Positions 33,956 to 42,100 of a DNA stretch of 64,000 bases are shown one piece after another. The notes under the pieces are model-generated. The model searched no databases, was not told the DNA's origin, and saw only the letters and a list, made by a program, of their open reading frames with translations. The DNA is from Streptomyces dioscori. Its GTDB lineage: Bacteria; Actinomycetota; Actinomycetes; Streptomycetales; Streptomycetaceae. The translations under genes were made by a program, and so were the position numbers. Within the stretch, counting starts at the first letter, position 1, and each line of letters opens with the position of its first letter. The stretch is taken from assembly GCF_003024195.1 (NCBI RefSeq), contig NZ_KZ679045.1, forward strand, positions 366,512-430,511, in the 5' to 3' direction.

Positions 33956-35197
33956 TCAGCGGCGGGCGCGGGGGTCGCCCAGTTCGCCCCGGAGGCGCTG
34001 CGCCCGGAGCACCAGCTCCAGCTCGAAGCGCCGGTCGGGGTCGTCGACCTCGTCCCCCCACAGCTCCCTGATCTGCCGGAGGCGATACCGTACGGTCTGC
34101 GGATGGACCCCCAGGCGCGCGGCCACCTCGGGAGCCCCGCCCCGTGTCTCCAGCCAGGCCAGCATCGTCTCGGCGAGCCGCCGCCCGTGCGTGGGACCGC
34201 AGTGGGCGAGCGGCTCCAGACAGCGCAGCGCCAGGTCGTCGATCAGCTCCTCCGGTTGCAGCAGGACCAGCGCCTCGGTGTGTTCGGTGCAGTACAGCAC
34301 CTCTCCCGCGGGCAGCAGCCCGCGCTCCATCAGCCGTACCGCCGCCTCCGCCCAGCGCAGCGACTTCGCCGCGTCCCGTAGCGGCACGGGCGGGCCGATC
34401 GCGCCGGCCCAGCCGGTCAGTGCCCGGTGCAGCAGTTCGGGGCGCCCGGCGGCGTCGGGCTCGGGCACGACCATGCGGGGCTGCTCGTACTCCATGTCCA
34501 GCAGTACGCCCTGGCTCACGGCGGGGGCGACGGCCTCCCGGGCGGGCCTCAGCAGTACCCCGACCGCGACCCTGCCGGGCAGCGGCCAGCCGATCCGCGC
34601 GGCCCGTTCGGTGAGTGCCTCGGCCGGATCGCCGCGGTGGTGCTCGGCGAGCAGCAGTTCCATGAGCCGGCGCTGCAGCCTCAGGCGTTCCCCTGCCTGC
34701 CGGGCGGCGGCCTCGGCGTAACCGCGTACGGACTGGTCGACCAGCCCGTCCAGGTACTCGTATCCGGCGTCGACCAGCTCGTACATCGCGGGCGGCGGGA
34801 TCTCCACGCGCGTCCCGATCTCGGCGAACCGGCGCCAGGCGAGCCGTACACCGAGCCGGTAGATGGCTTGGAGCGAGTCGAGGCTGCGGCCGTTGATGCC
34901 CTCGCCGCGGCCGAACTCCTGGAAGACCTCGGGGTGGACGCGCGGCCGGCCCTCGGCGGTCTCCAGATGCTGGACGAACACCTCGATGGCCCGGCGGATG
35001 CCGACCAGCGCCATCGGCTCGCCGGAGTCGTCGAGCACGACCGGCAGATGCGGATACTCGTGCTGTATCTCCTGGAGGATCTGCTCGGCGAGCACGGGCG
35101 CCTCGGCCATCGCGAGCGCGGCGAACTGCCGCACCTGGAGGCGCGGTACGTCGTGCCAGGCCGAGCGCACGGGGACGGGTGCCGGGCGGAGAGCCAT
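33956..35197 (-). CDS. PucR/CdaR-type transcriptional regulator
   Basis: A 413-residue regulator. The C-terminal PucR HTH lies near 355-400, with ETRGGAPEVAARLGVHPQTV and VRYRLRQIRELWG. The middle is a GGDEF-like CdaR region, and the N-terminal part resembles the RsbRD-like segment common in streptomycete PucR proteins (YPHLPVVLDDSGEPMALVG). The ATG at 35197 lies two bases after the stop of a 50-residue membrane peptide gene, so the two are co-translated. Target genes and ligand are unknown. Confidence 0.85.
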   Translation of the reverse strand: MALRPAPVPVRSAWHDVPRLQVRQFAALAMAEAPVLAEQILQEIQHEYPHLPVVLDDSGEPMALVGIRRAIEVFVQHLETAEGRPRVHPEVFQEFGRGEGINGRSLDSLQAIYRLGVRLAWRRFAEIGTRVEIPPPAMYELVDAGYEYLDGLVDQSVRGYAEAAARQAGERLRLQRRLMELLLAEHHRGDPAEALTERAARIGWPLPGRVAVGVLLRPAREAVAPAVSQGVLLDMEYEQPRMVVPEPDAAGRPELLHRALTGWAGAIGPPVPLRDAAKSLRWAEAAVRLMERGLLPAGEVLYCTEHTEALVLLQPEELIDDLALRCLEPLAHCGPTHGRRLAETMLAWLETRGGAPEVAARLGVHPQTVRYRLRQIRELWGDEVDDPDRRFELELVLRAQRLRGELGDPRARR

Positions 35198-35199
35198 GG

Positions 35200-35352
35200 T
35201 CAGCGCTCCCGGCCGGCCGTCTCATAGGTGATGAGCGGCGTGTTCGGCTGCTCCGGGGTCGCGTCGAGCAGCGCGACAGCGCCGAGGGCGGCGCCCACGG
35301 CGAGCACGGCGGCGGCCGTCACGGTCAGCAGGGCGGCGAGCAGTCTGGACAT
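35200..35352 (-). CDS. Small single-span membrane peptide (50 residues)
   Basis: A short frame reads MSRLLAALLTVTAAAVLAVG, continues hydrophobic through GAVALLDATP, and ends in a polar tail ITYETAGRER. It is predicted to be a single transmembrane helix or uncleaved signal anchor with a short exposed tail. GAGAGG lies ten bases upstream of the ATG. The TGA is two bases from the start of the PucR-type gene, a coupled arrangement that supports a real gene. It may anchor or sense for the regulator, but this is speculation. Confidence 0.65.
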   Translation of the reverse strand: MSRLLAALLTVTAAAVLAVGAALGAVALLDATPEQPNTPLITYETAGRER

Positions 35353-35437
35353 CGCGGGTCAGCCTCTCTGTCGAAAGGTCACCCCCACCTGAGCGCTCCG
35401 CTGGGAGCGCCGTCCTGGATCCGCGGGCCGATGGTGG

Positions 35438-35480
35438 CCGGCCGCGCAGTTCCCCCGCGCCCCCTGGCGGGGCGCGGCAC
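35438..35480. repeat. Diverged interspersed repeat copy in a divergent gap
   Basis: An inverted-orientation core with an extra C (GCGCAGTTCCCCCGCGCCCC, about 35445-35464) lies between the divergent small peptide and DUF3068 genes. Confidence 0.65.
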
Positions 35481-35563
35481 AGCACCTCACCCTCGCCGTC
35501 GGGCCCACCTCGTCCCGGCCGACGAGTCCCCGGTGCCGGCAAGTCCTCAGTGTCATCAACGCA

Positions 35564-35593
35564 TTGACACTTCGTCAAGGGTGCGCCTACGGT
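35564..35593 (+). promoter_or_regulatory. Promoter of the DUF3068 gene
   Basis: TTGACA (35564-35569) and TACGGT (35588-35593) are 18 bases apart, about 85 bases upstream of the start codon. Inverted TTGACAcTTCGTCAA around the -35 box is a possible operator. Confidence 0.65.
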
Positions 35594-35678
35594 TCCCGGC
35601 CCATACCGCACCTGCACCCTCCCCCACCGTGCCGGCACCTGTCCGTGCCGCGTCACCAAGAGCCCTTGGAGTGCCCGG

Positions 35679-36656
35679 ATGCGCCGTACCGCCACACCCT
35701 TTTCCCTGGTCGTACTGGGTCTGGGCGTCTTCCTGCTCGTCCTGGCCCCGCTGCTCGCCTGGTACGTCGAACCACGCGCGCAGCGCACTCCCATCGACAC
35801 CGACCAGACGACCGTCTTCACCGGCACGGGCAGTTATTTCGACACCGACGAGATCGAGACCGTCGACGACAAGAAGATCACCATCACCCGGCAGGTCCGC
35901 GGGGACGTCGCGGAGAGCGAGAAGAGCGGCCGGGCGGTCTGGGACGTGTCCACGTCCGTCGACACGGACAAGTCGCTGCCCGCGGCCGACCCGCACGACT
36001 CGCTCCAGTGGACCATGGAGCGCTGGGTGACCGACCGGAAGACGAACAAGCCGGTCCACTGCTGCGAGGAGAAGCCGTACTTCGAGGGCGAGGCCTACCT
36101 CAAGTTCCCCTTCGACGTGCAGAAACGTTCGTACATCTGGTGGGACAACACCCTCGGCTCGACCGTCACGCTGAAGTACCGGGGTGAGAAGCGGATCCAG
36201 GGGTACAAGGGTCTGCGGTTCACCGGGACCGTGCCCGCCACCAAGACCGGCACCCGGCTCGTGCCGGGCACCCTCGTGGGCGTGGAGGACGCCGGCCAGG
36301 TGCTCGCCGAGGAGTGGTACTCCAACCACGGCGTCGAGCTGGTCGCCGACCAGCGCACCGGCCGGATCATCTACGCGGCGATCGGCCCCCGCAAGACGCT
36401 CCGGGCGCCCGGAGCGAAGAAGGACGCCGTCGTCCTGCTCGACAGCAAGCGGATCGCGTTCACCCCCGAGACCCAGAAGAAGCAGGTGGATCTCGCCGAC
36501 ACGGACAGCGGTCTGCTGCGCGCGGTGGGGCGGACGGTGCCGGTGGGAGCCGGAATTGCCGGTTTCCTCCTGGCCGCGGTCGGTGCCGTTTTGGTGGTAC
36601 GAGGGCGTCCGCATCCCGATACGCCCGAGAGCTCCCAGGAACCGCTCACAATGTGA
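35679..36656 (+). CDS. DUF3068-family envelope protein (PorA-like family)
   Basis: A 325-residue protein with a single N-terminal helix (PFSLVVLGLGVFLLVLAPLLAW), a large extracytoplasmic beta-rich domain, and a C-terminal helix (VGAGIAGFLLAAVGAVLVV) before a short polar tail. This two-helix bracket is the DUF3068 pattern. The soluble part contains CCEEKPYFEG with paired cysteines and KFPFDVQKRSYIWWD. GGAG lies eight bases before the ATG. The family is actinobacterial and sometimes labelled PorA-like; no enzymatic role is established. It precedes the glycosyltransferase/AftD cluster, so an envelope role is likely. Confidence 0.85.
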   Translation: MRRTATPFSLVVLGLGVFLLVLAPLLAWYVEPRAQRTPIDTDQTTVFTGTGSYFDTDEIETVDDKKITITRQVRGDVAESEKSGRAVWDVSTSVDTDKSLPAADPHDSLQWTMERWVTDRKTNKPVHCCEEKPYFEGEAYLKFPFDVQKRSYIWWDNTLGSTVTLKYRGEKRIQGYKGLRFTGTVPATKTGTRLVPGTLVGVEDAGQVLAEEWYSNHGVELVADQRTGRIIYAAIGPRKTLRAPGAKKDAVVLLDSKRIAFTPETQKKQVDLADTDSGLLRAVGRTVPVGAGIAGFLLAAVGAVLVVRGRPHPDTPESSQEPLTM

Positions 36657-36719
36657 TGAGACGTCAGCTCCACAAAGCCCCGAAATTGTCACTTCGGTGA
36701 GTAGCCGCAGCGAACCAGC

Positions 36720-37040
36720 GGGCGAAAACTGTCCACCCCACCCGAACACGGTCCACCCACACACCGTCACAGCAGGCCCCGTTCACCCCCACGGAACACA
36801 CCCCACAGAAGTCCCGCAGAAACCCCCACAGAGTTCCCTCAGAAGTCCCCACCGAAGCACCGGCAGATCGGTTCCACCCCTCCATACGGACAGCCACCGC
36901 GGGACATTCAGGGTTCCCGCACCGAACGGACCGAACGCACACCGCCAGACACGCCCCCTCACACGCACTCACACCACACGCACTCACACACGCACCGGAA
37001 CGCACCAACCCCCCACGCCCCACGCTGGTTCCGCACCCCG
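36720..37040 (+). other. C-rich, G-poor leader upstream of the glycan operon, possible Rho-utilisation region
   Basis: About 320 bases are strongly biased to C and A on the plus strand with little G, unlike anything else in the window. Short repeats occur (CACACGCACTCACAC twice, CAGAAGTCCC-like three times). No start with a good frame is present. RNA from here would be unstructured and C-rich, the usual property of Rho loading sites. It separates DUF3068 from the GT4 gene. Confidence 0.5.
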
Positions 37041-37058
37041 AGACGAGTTGGAGCACCC

Positions 37059-38246
37059 ATGCCCCAGCACGTGCCTTCGTCGTTGCGCGCCGCCTTCCCC
37101 CGCTCCGCGCAGCGACACCCGGCGCTCCCCCCACAGCCGCGCCGAATCGTTTTCCTCGCCCGCCGTGACTACGGCAACGAAGCAGCGGGCGGCTCCGAAC
37201 TCCTCGTCGACAGACTCGCCGAGGGGCTGACCCACCTCGGCCATCAGGTCACCCTGCTGTGCGGCGGACCCGCCTCCCCCACTCTCGGCTCCGCTCGACC
37301 GGGAGGTGCCCCCATCCGCGACTACCGAGTCGTGTCGGCGGGCGGCGACCTCGGCCACTACCTGCGCGCCAGATCGGCGTTCCAGCGTCAGGTCGGCGAC
37401 TGCGACCTGCTCGTGGAGGTCTGCAACGGCATGCCGTACCTGGCGCCGCTGTGGCACCGCGGACCGACCCTGTGCCTGGTCAACCACGTGCACACCGACC
37501 TGTGGCGGATGCGGTTCGGCGGACCGCTGGCCCCCGCCGCCCGGCTCGGCCGAAGACTCGAACACTGGGCACTGGCGGGCGGGCAGCGCGGCGGCCTGCT
37601 GGTCGCCGTCTCCCCGTCGACGGCCCACGCGCTGCGCGCCATCGGCGTCGAGCGCGAACGCATCCGGGTCGTGCACAACGGTGTGGAGGAGCCGGGCGCA
37701 CCGGCCCAGCGCTCACCGGAACCGCTGTTCCTGGCCGTGGGACGGCTCGTCGAGTACAAGCGCATCGAACTGCTGCTGCGCCTGTGGGAACGGGTCCGCC
37801 CGGTCACCGGCGGCCGGCTGGTGATCGTCGGCGACGGCCCCGAACGGCAGCGGCTCCAGCAACTGGCCGGTCCCGGCGTCGAGTTCACCGGCCATGTCTC
37901 CGAGGCCGAGAAGCACCGCCTGCTCTGCGCCGCCTGGCTGCTGCTGCATCCCTCCGCCGTGGAGGGCTGGGGTCTGGTGGTCACGGAGGCGGCGGCCCGC
38001 GAGACACCCGCGATCGCCTTCGACGTACCCGGCCTGCGCGACTCGATCGTGGACGGCGAGACGGGCCTGCTGGCCCGCGGCGAGTCGTCGTTCGCGGCGG
38101 CCTGGTGCACCCTCGCCCTGTCCACCCACCGTCGCACCCTCATGGGCAAGGCGGCCGGCGACCGCGCCGCCCAGTACCGCTGGCACCGCACGGTCCGCCA
38201 GTTCAGAGCCGTGGCGACGGAGGCGGTGCGGGGCTGGACACCATGA
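37059..38246 (+). CDS. GT4-family glycosyltransferase
   Basis: A 395-residue retaining glycosyltransferase with the GT-B fold. The N-terminal domain has FLARRDYGNEAAGGSELLVD. The C-terminal nucleotide-sugar domain has FLAVGRLVEYKRIELLLRLW, IVGDGPERQRLQQL and the E-x7-E signature in VEGWGLVVTEAA. No membrane helix is visible, so it acts at the cytoplasmic face. TTGGAG precedes the ATG. Its stop overlaps the next methyltransferase start by ATGA. It is the first enzyme gene of the coupled envelope-glycan cluster; donor and acceptor are unknown. Confidence 0.92.
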   Translation: MPQHVPSSLRAAFPRSAQRHPALPPQPRRIVFLARRDYGNEAAGGSELLVDRLAEGLTHLGHQVTLLCGGPASPTLGSARPGGAPIRDYRVVSAGGDLGHYLRARSAFQRQVGDCDLLVEVCNGMPYLAPLWHRGPTLCLVNHVHTDLWRMRFGGPLAPAARLGRRLEHWALAGGQRGGLLVAVSPSTAHALRAIGVERERIRVVHNGVEEPGAPAQRSPEPLFLAVGRLVEYKRIELLLRLWERVRPVTGGRLVIVGDGPERQRLQQLAGPGVEFTGHVSEAEKHRLLCAAWLLLHPSAVEGWGLVVTEAAARETPAIAFDVPGLRDSIVDGETGLLARGESSFAAAWCTLALSTHRRTLMGKAAGDRAAQYRWHRTVRQFRAVATEAVRGWTP

Positions 38247-39115
38247 CCCCCTGGCGGCGGAACTCCGGGCGGAAGGCTCCCCGGCCGAAGGCTCTTCGGC
38301 CGAGGGCTTCCCGGCTGAAGGCCCTTCGGCCGAAGGCTTCCCGGCTGAAGGCTCCTTTGCGCGAGGGCGCGAGACCGGGGCCCGGCACGGGCCTGCGGGA
38401 TCCCTCCCTGCGCCGCTCCCTCGCCCTCTTCCGTGCCTTCCGCCACGAGCAGGAGGACCCCGAGGGCTGCTACGCGCTGCTCGCCCGGGACGCCGCCGAC
38501 CAGGTGGAGGCGTACGACGGTCCGGTGAAGGGCCGGACCGTCGTGGACGTGGGCGGCGGGGGCGGCTACTTCACCGAGGAGTTCCGCAGGCGGGGCGCGC
38601 ACGGCTACCTCTTCGAGCCGGACCCGCGCGAACTCGGTCCGAAGCCCCCCGAGGGATCGGTCGTCGCCGACGGCTATCTGCTGCCCCTCGCGGACGGCGT
38701 GGCCGACGTCTGCTTCTCCTCCAACGTCCTTGAGCACGTCGCCGACCCGCAGACCTTCCTCAGCGAGATGGTCCGCGTCACCCGGCCCGGCGGGCTGATC
38801 TACGTGTCGTTCACCAACTGGCTGTCCCCCTGGGGCGGTCACGAGTGGGCGCCCTGGCACTACCTGGGCGCCGACCGGGCCCGCGCCCGCTACCGGCGCC
38901 GTACGGGCAGGGCCGCCAAGCACACCCTCGGCGAGAACCTCTTCGCCGTACACATCGGACCCACCCTGCGGCAGGTGCGCGCCCGCGACGACGTCACGGT
39001 CGTCTCGGCGCGCTCCCGCTACTGGCCGTTCCTCGCCCAGGCCGTCGCCAGAGCGCCGGGACTGCGTGAATTCGCCACCTGGAACCTCCTCCTCATCCTC
39101 CGGCGGTGTCCATGA
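38243..39115 (+). CDS. SAM-dependent class I methyltransferase with basic repeat N-terminus
   Basis: A methyltransferase of about 290 residues with a Methyltransf_11-type core. Motif I is VVDVGGGGGYF (about residues 98-108), followed by SSNVLEHVADP and VRVTRPGGLIYVSF. Residues about 10-45 are an unusual basic repeat built from RPKAL and RLKA units, encoded by tandem palindromic DNA at 38280-38365. It overlaps the GT4 stop and the AftD-like start by ATGA on each side, so it is fully coupled. It may methylate a sugar of the glycan made by its neighbours. Confidence 0.87.
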   Translation: MTPWRRNSGRKAPRPKALRPRASRLKALRPKASRLKAPLREGARPGPGTGLRDPSLRRSLALFRAFRHEQEDPEGCYALLARDAADQVEAYDGPVKGRTVVDVGGGGGYFTEEFRRRGAHGYLFEPDPRELGPKPPEGSVVADGYLLPLADGVADVCFSSNVLEHVADPQTFLSEMVRVTRPGGLIYVSFTNWLSPWGGHEWAPWHYLGADRARARYRRRTGRAAKHTLGENLFAVHIGPTLRQVRARDDVTVVSARSRYWPFLAQAVARAPGLREFATWNLLLILRRCP

Positions 39116-42100
39116 CCAGCACGGTCCAGGCCCCTCCCCCGGCGGCGACCCGCCCCCTCGCCCCGGACCCAGGACCCGAGCAGGGGCCCCGGTCGCGGCG
39201 GTGGCTGCTGGGGTTCTGGGCCGTGGTCCTCGTGCTGTTCCTGGCCGTGGACCCGGGCCGGCAGACCTTCGACACCAAGCTCGGTGTCGCGCTCGACCCC
39301 GGGCAGTTCCTGGCCGACCTGGGTCAGCTGTGGCACGACCGGGGCGGCTTCGGCGGTATCGCGGACCAGTACGTCGGTTACGCCTTCCCGATGCTGCCCT
39401 ACTACTGGCTGACCGACCTGATCAGCATGCCGGTGTGGCTGGCCGAGCGGCTGTGGATGTCTCTCATCGTGGCGGTCGCCTTCTGGGGCGCGCTGCGGCT
39501 CGCGGAGCGCCTGGACATCGGCAGTTCCGCCTCCCGGCTCCTCGGCGCGGTGGTGTACGCGCTGTGGCCGGTGTTCACCATCGTCGTCGGCTCTACCTCG
39601 GCCGCCGCCCTGCCCGGCGCGTTCCTGCCGTGGGTTCTGCTGCCGCTGACGAACGACCGCCACAGCGCCCGGGTGGCCGCCCTGCGCTCGGCGCTCTTCA
39701 TCCCCTTCATGGGCGGGGTCAACGCGGCCTCCACCCTGGCCTCCCTGCTGCCCGTCGGCCTCTACCTCCTGTCCCGGCCGCGCGGTCCACGGCAGCGCAA
39801 GCTGATCGCCTGGTGGGTGCCGGGCGTGCTCCTGGCGACGGCCTGGTGGGTCGTCCCGCTGCTGGTGCTTGGCATCTACGGCGAGAACTTCCTTCCGTAC
39901 GTGGAGAGTTCGCAGACCACGACGGACACCATGGCGGCGACGGAGTCGCTGCGCGGCGCCGGCAACTGGGTCGCCTATCTGCACTTCAACGAGGCCTGGC
40001 TGCCCGCGGGCTGGACCGTGACGGCCTCGGTGATCGCCGTCGTCTCCTCGGCGCTGGCGGCCGGCCTCGGCCTCGCCGGACTGGCCCGGCGTGACATCCC
40101 CGAGCGGCGCTGGCTCGTCCTGACCGTGATGACGGCCGCGCTCATCACCCTGGCCGGGTACGGCGGTTCCTTCGGCGCGCCCTTCCACGGGGTGGTGCAG
40201 GACTGGCTGGACGGCGGGCTCGCCCCCTTCCGCAACATCTACAAGTTCCAGACGGGGCTCGCCCTCGCGCTGGCCCTCGGGCTGGCCCACCTGGTCGGGG
40301 TCGCCGCGCGGGCCCAGGGCGCCCGTCCGATCCGGGGACGCCGGTACGCGCCCCTGATCGCCGCGGTCCTCGTCCTCCCCGGGCTCGCCTGGCCCTATCT
40401 CAACGGGTCGATCCTGCAGCCCGGTTCGTTCCAGGAGCTGCCCAAGTACTGGAAGTCCACGGCGAGCTGGCTGGAGAAGTACTCGCCGGACTCCCGCGCC
40501 CTCGTCGTACCCGCCACCGCGCACGGCATCTTCACCTGGGGCTCCACCATCGACCAGCCCCTCGACGTGCTCGCCGACTCCCGCTGGGCCCAGCGGGACT
40601 ACGTGCCGTTCGGCACCGCGGGCAACCGGCGCGCGATGGACGCGGTCGAGCAGTCCCTGCAGACCGGCGGTCAAGTCCCGGGTCTGGCGGACTACTTGGG
40701 CCGGGCAGGCGTCCATTACATCGTCGTACGCAACGATCTCGACCCCGACCAGCTGGGCTACGTACCGACCACGACCGTGAAGCGGACGCTGGAGGAGTCG
40801 GGCTACCGGCGGCTGACCGGCTTCGGGCCGCTGATGACGGGCGGGCGCATCGCGGAGAACACGCCCATCCAGATCGAGGGGCTGTATCCGCGGCAGCGGG
40901 CCGTCGAGATCTACGAGCCGGCCGCCGACGTGCCCCGTCCTGGGCAGGCCGGACTGAAGGCCGTCGCCGACACCGCCGTCGTGTCCGGCGGGCCCGAGGC
41001 ACTGCTGCCGCTGGCCGCTGACCCGGCGATGCGCGACCGGGCGACCGTCCTGACCGGCGACAACCATCCCGGCCTCGGCTCCCCCGACCTCCAGGTGGTG
41101 GGCGACGGGCTGCGGCGCGCCGACACCCGGTTCGGCCTGGTCGGCGCCAACACCTCGTACACGTACACCCGTGACGAACGCAATCACTCCGGCAGCTACC
41201 AGGACGCCGGGGACGAGCCGCACCAGATCCTGCCGTCGGACGGGATCGGGCACCAGACGGTGGCCGAACTGCGCGGGGCGCGCTCGGTGACCGCGTCGTC
41301 GAGCGGCAACTGGCTGTACTACCTGCCGCAGTACGACCCGGTGAACGCCTTCGACGGCAACCCCGACACGGCGTGGGCCGAGGGCGCGGTGGGCTCGGCG
41401 GACGGGCAGTGGCTGCGGATCGGCTTCACCGAGGAGACGGAGGTCCCGGCGTCGATCCGGGTCACCCCGCTGCCTCAGGAGAGTGTCCGCTCGGCGCCGA
41501 CCCGGGTGCGCGTGGAGACCGAACGCGGCTCGGAGACGAGCACCCTGCGGGCCGACGGCTCACGTCAGCGCATCAAGTCCCCCGAAGGGCCGTCGAACTG
41601 GCTGAAGGTCACCGTCGTCGAGTCGACCGCCCGGCACTCCGGGCTGTCCGGCGCGGGCTTCTCCGAGATCAGCGTCCCGGACGTCCAGGTGACCCGCATG
41701 CTGCGGCTCCCGACGGACGCCGAGGACGCAGAGGCGTCCGCCGAGACGGTCTCCCTGCACAGGGCCACCGACCCCGGCAGCTTCTCCCCGACGGGCACGG
41801 AGGTCGGGCTGCACCGCCGCTGGACCTCGGACGCGGCCGGTACGTACGCGGTGAGGGCGAGCGCGATCCCCGTACCCGGTGACGCGCTCGACGCGCTGCT
41901 GTACGACGTGGCGCCCGAGCAGAACGACCGGATCACCGCGGCGGCCGGTTCGACGGCCCGGCTGGGCACCGGTCTGTCGCCGCGCAATCTCACCGACGGC
42001 GATCTGACCACGGCGTGGATCGCCGGGGACGACCCGACCATCCGGCTGAGCTGGCCGGACAAGCAGCCGGTGGGCGAGGTCGTCCTCGCCCCGGCCGGCG

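Noticed and set aside
36664..37134. A Cys/Gly/Val-rich minus-strand frame in the C-rich leader
   Set aside because: Its composition simply mirrors the C/A bias of the other strand, there is no ribosome-binding site, and it overlaps the GT4 start.
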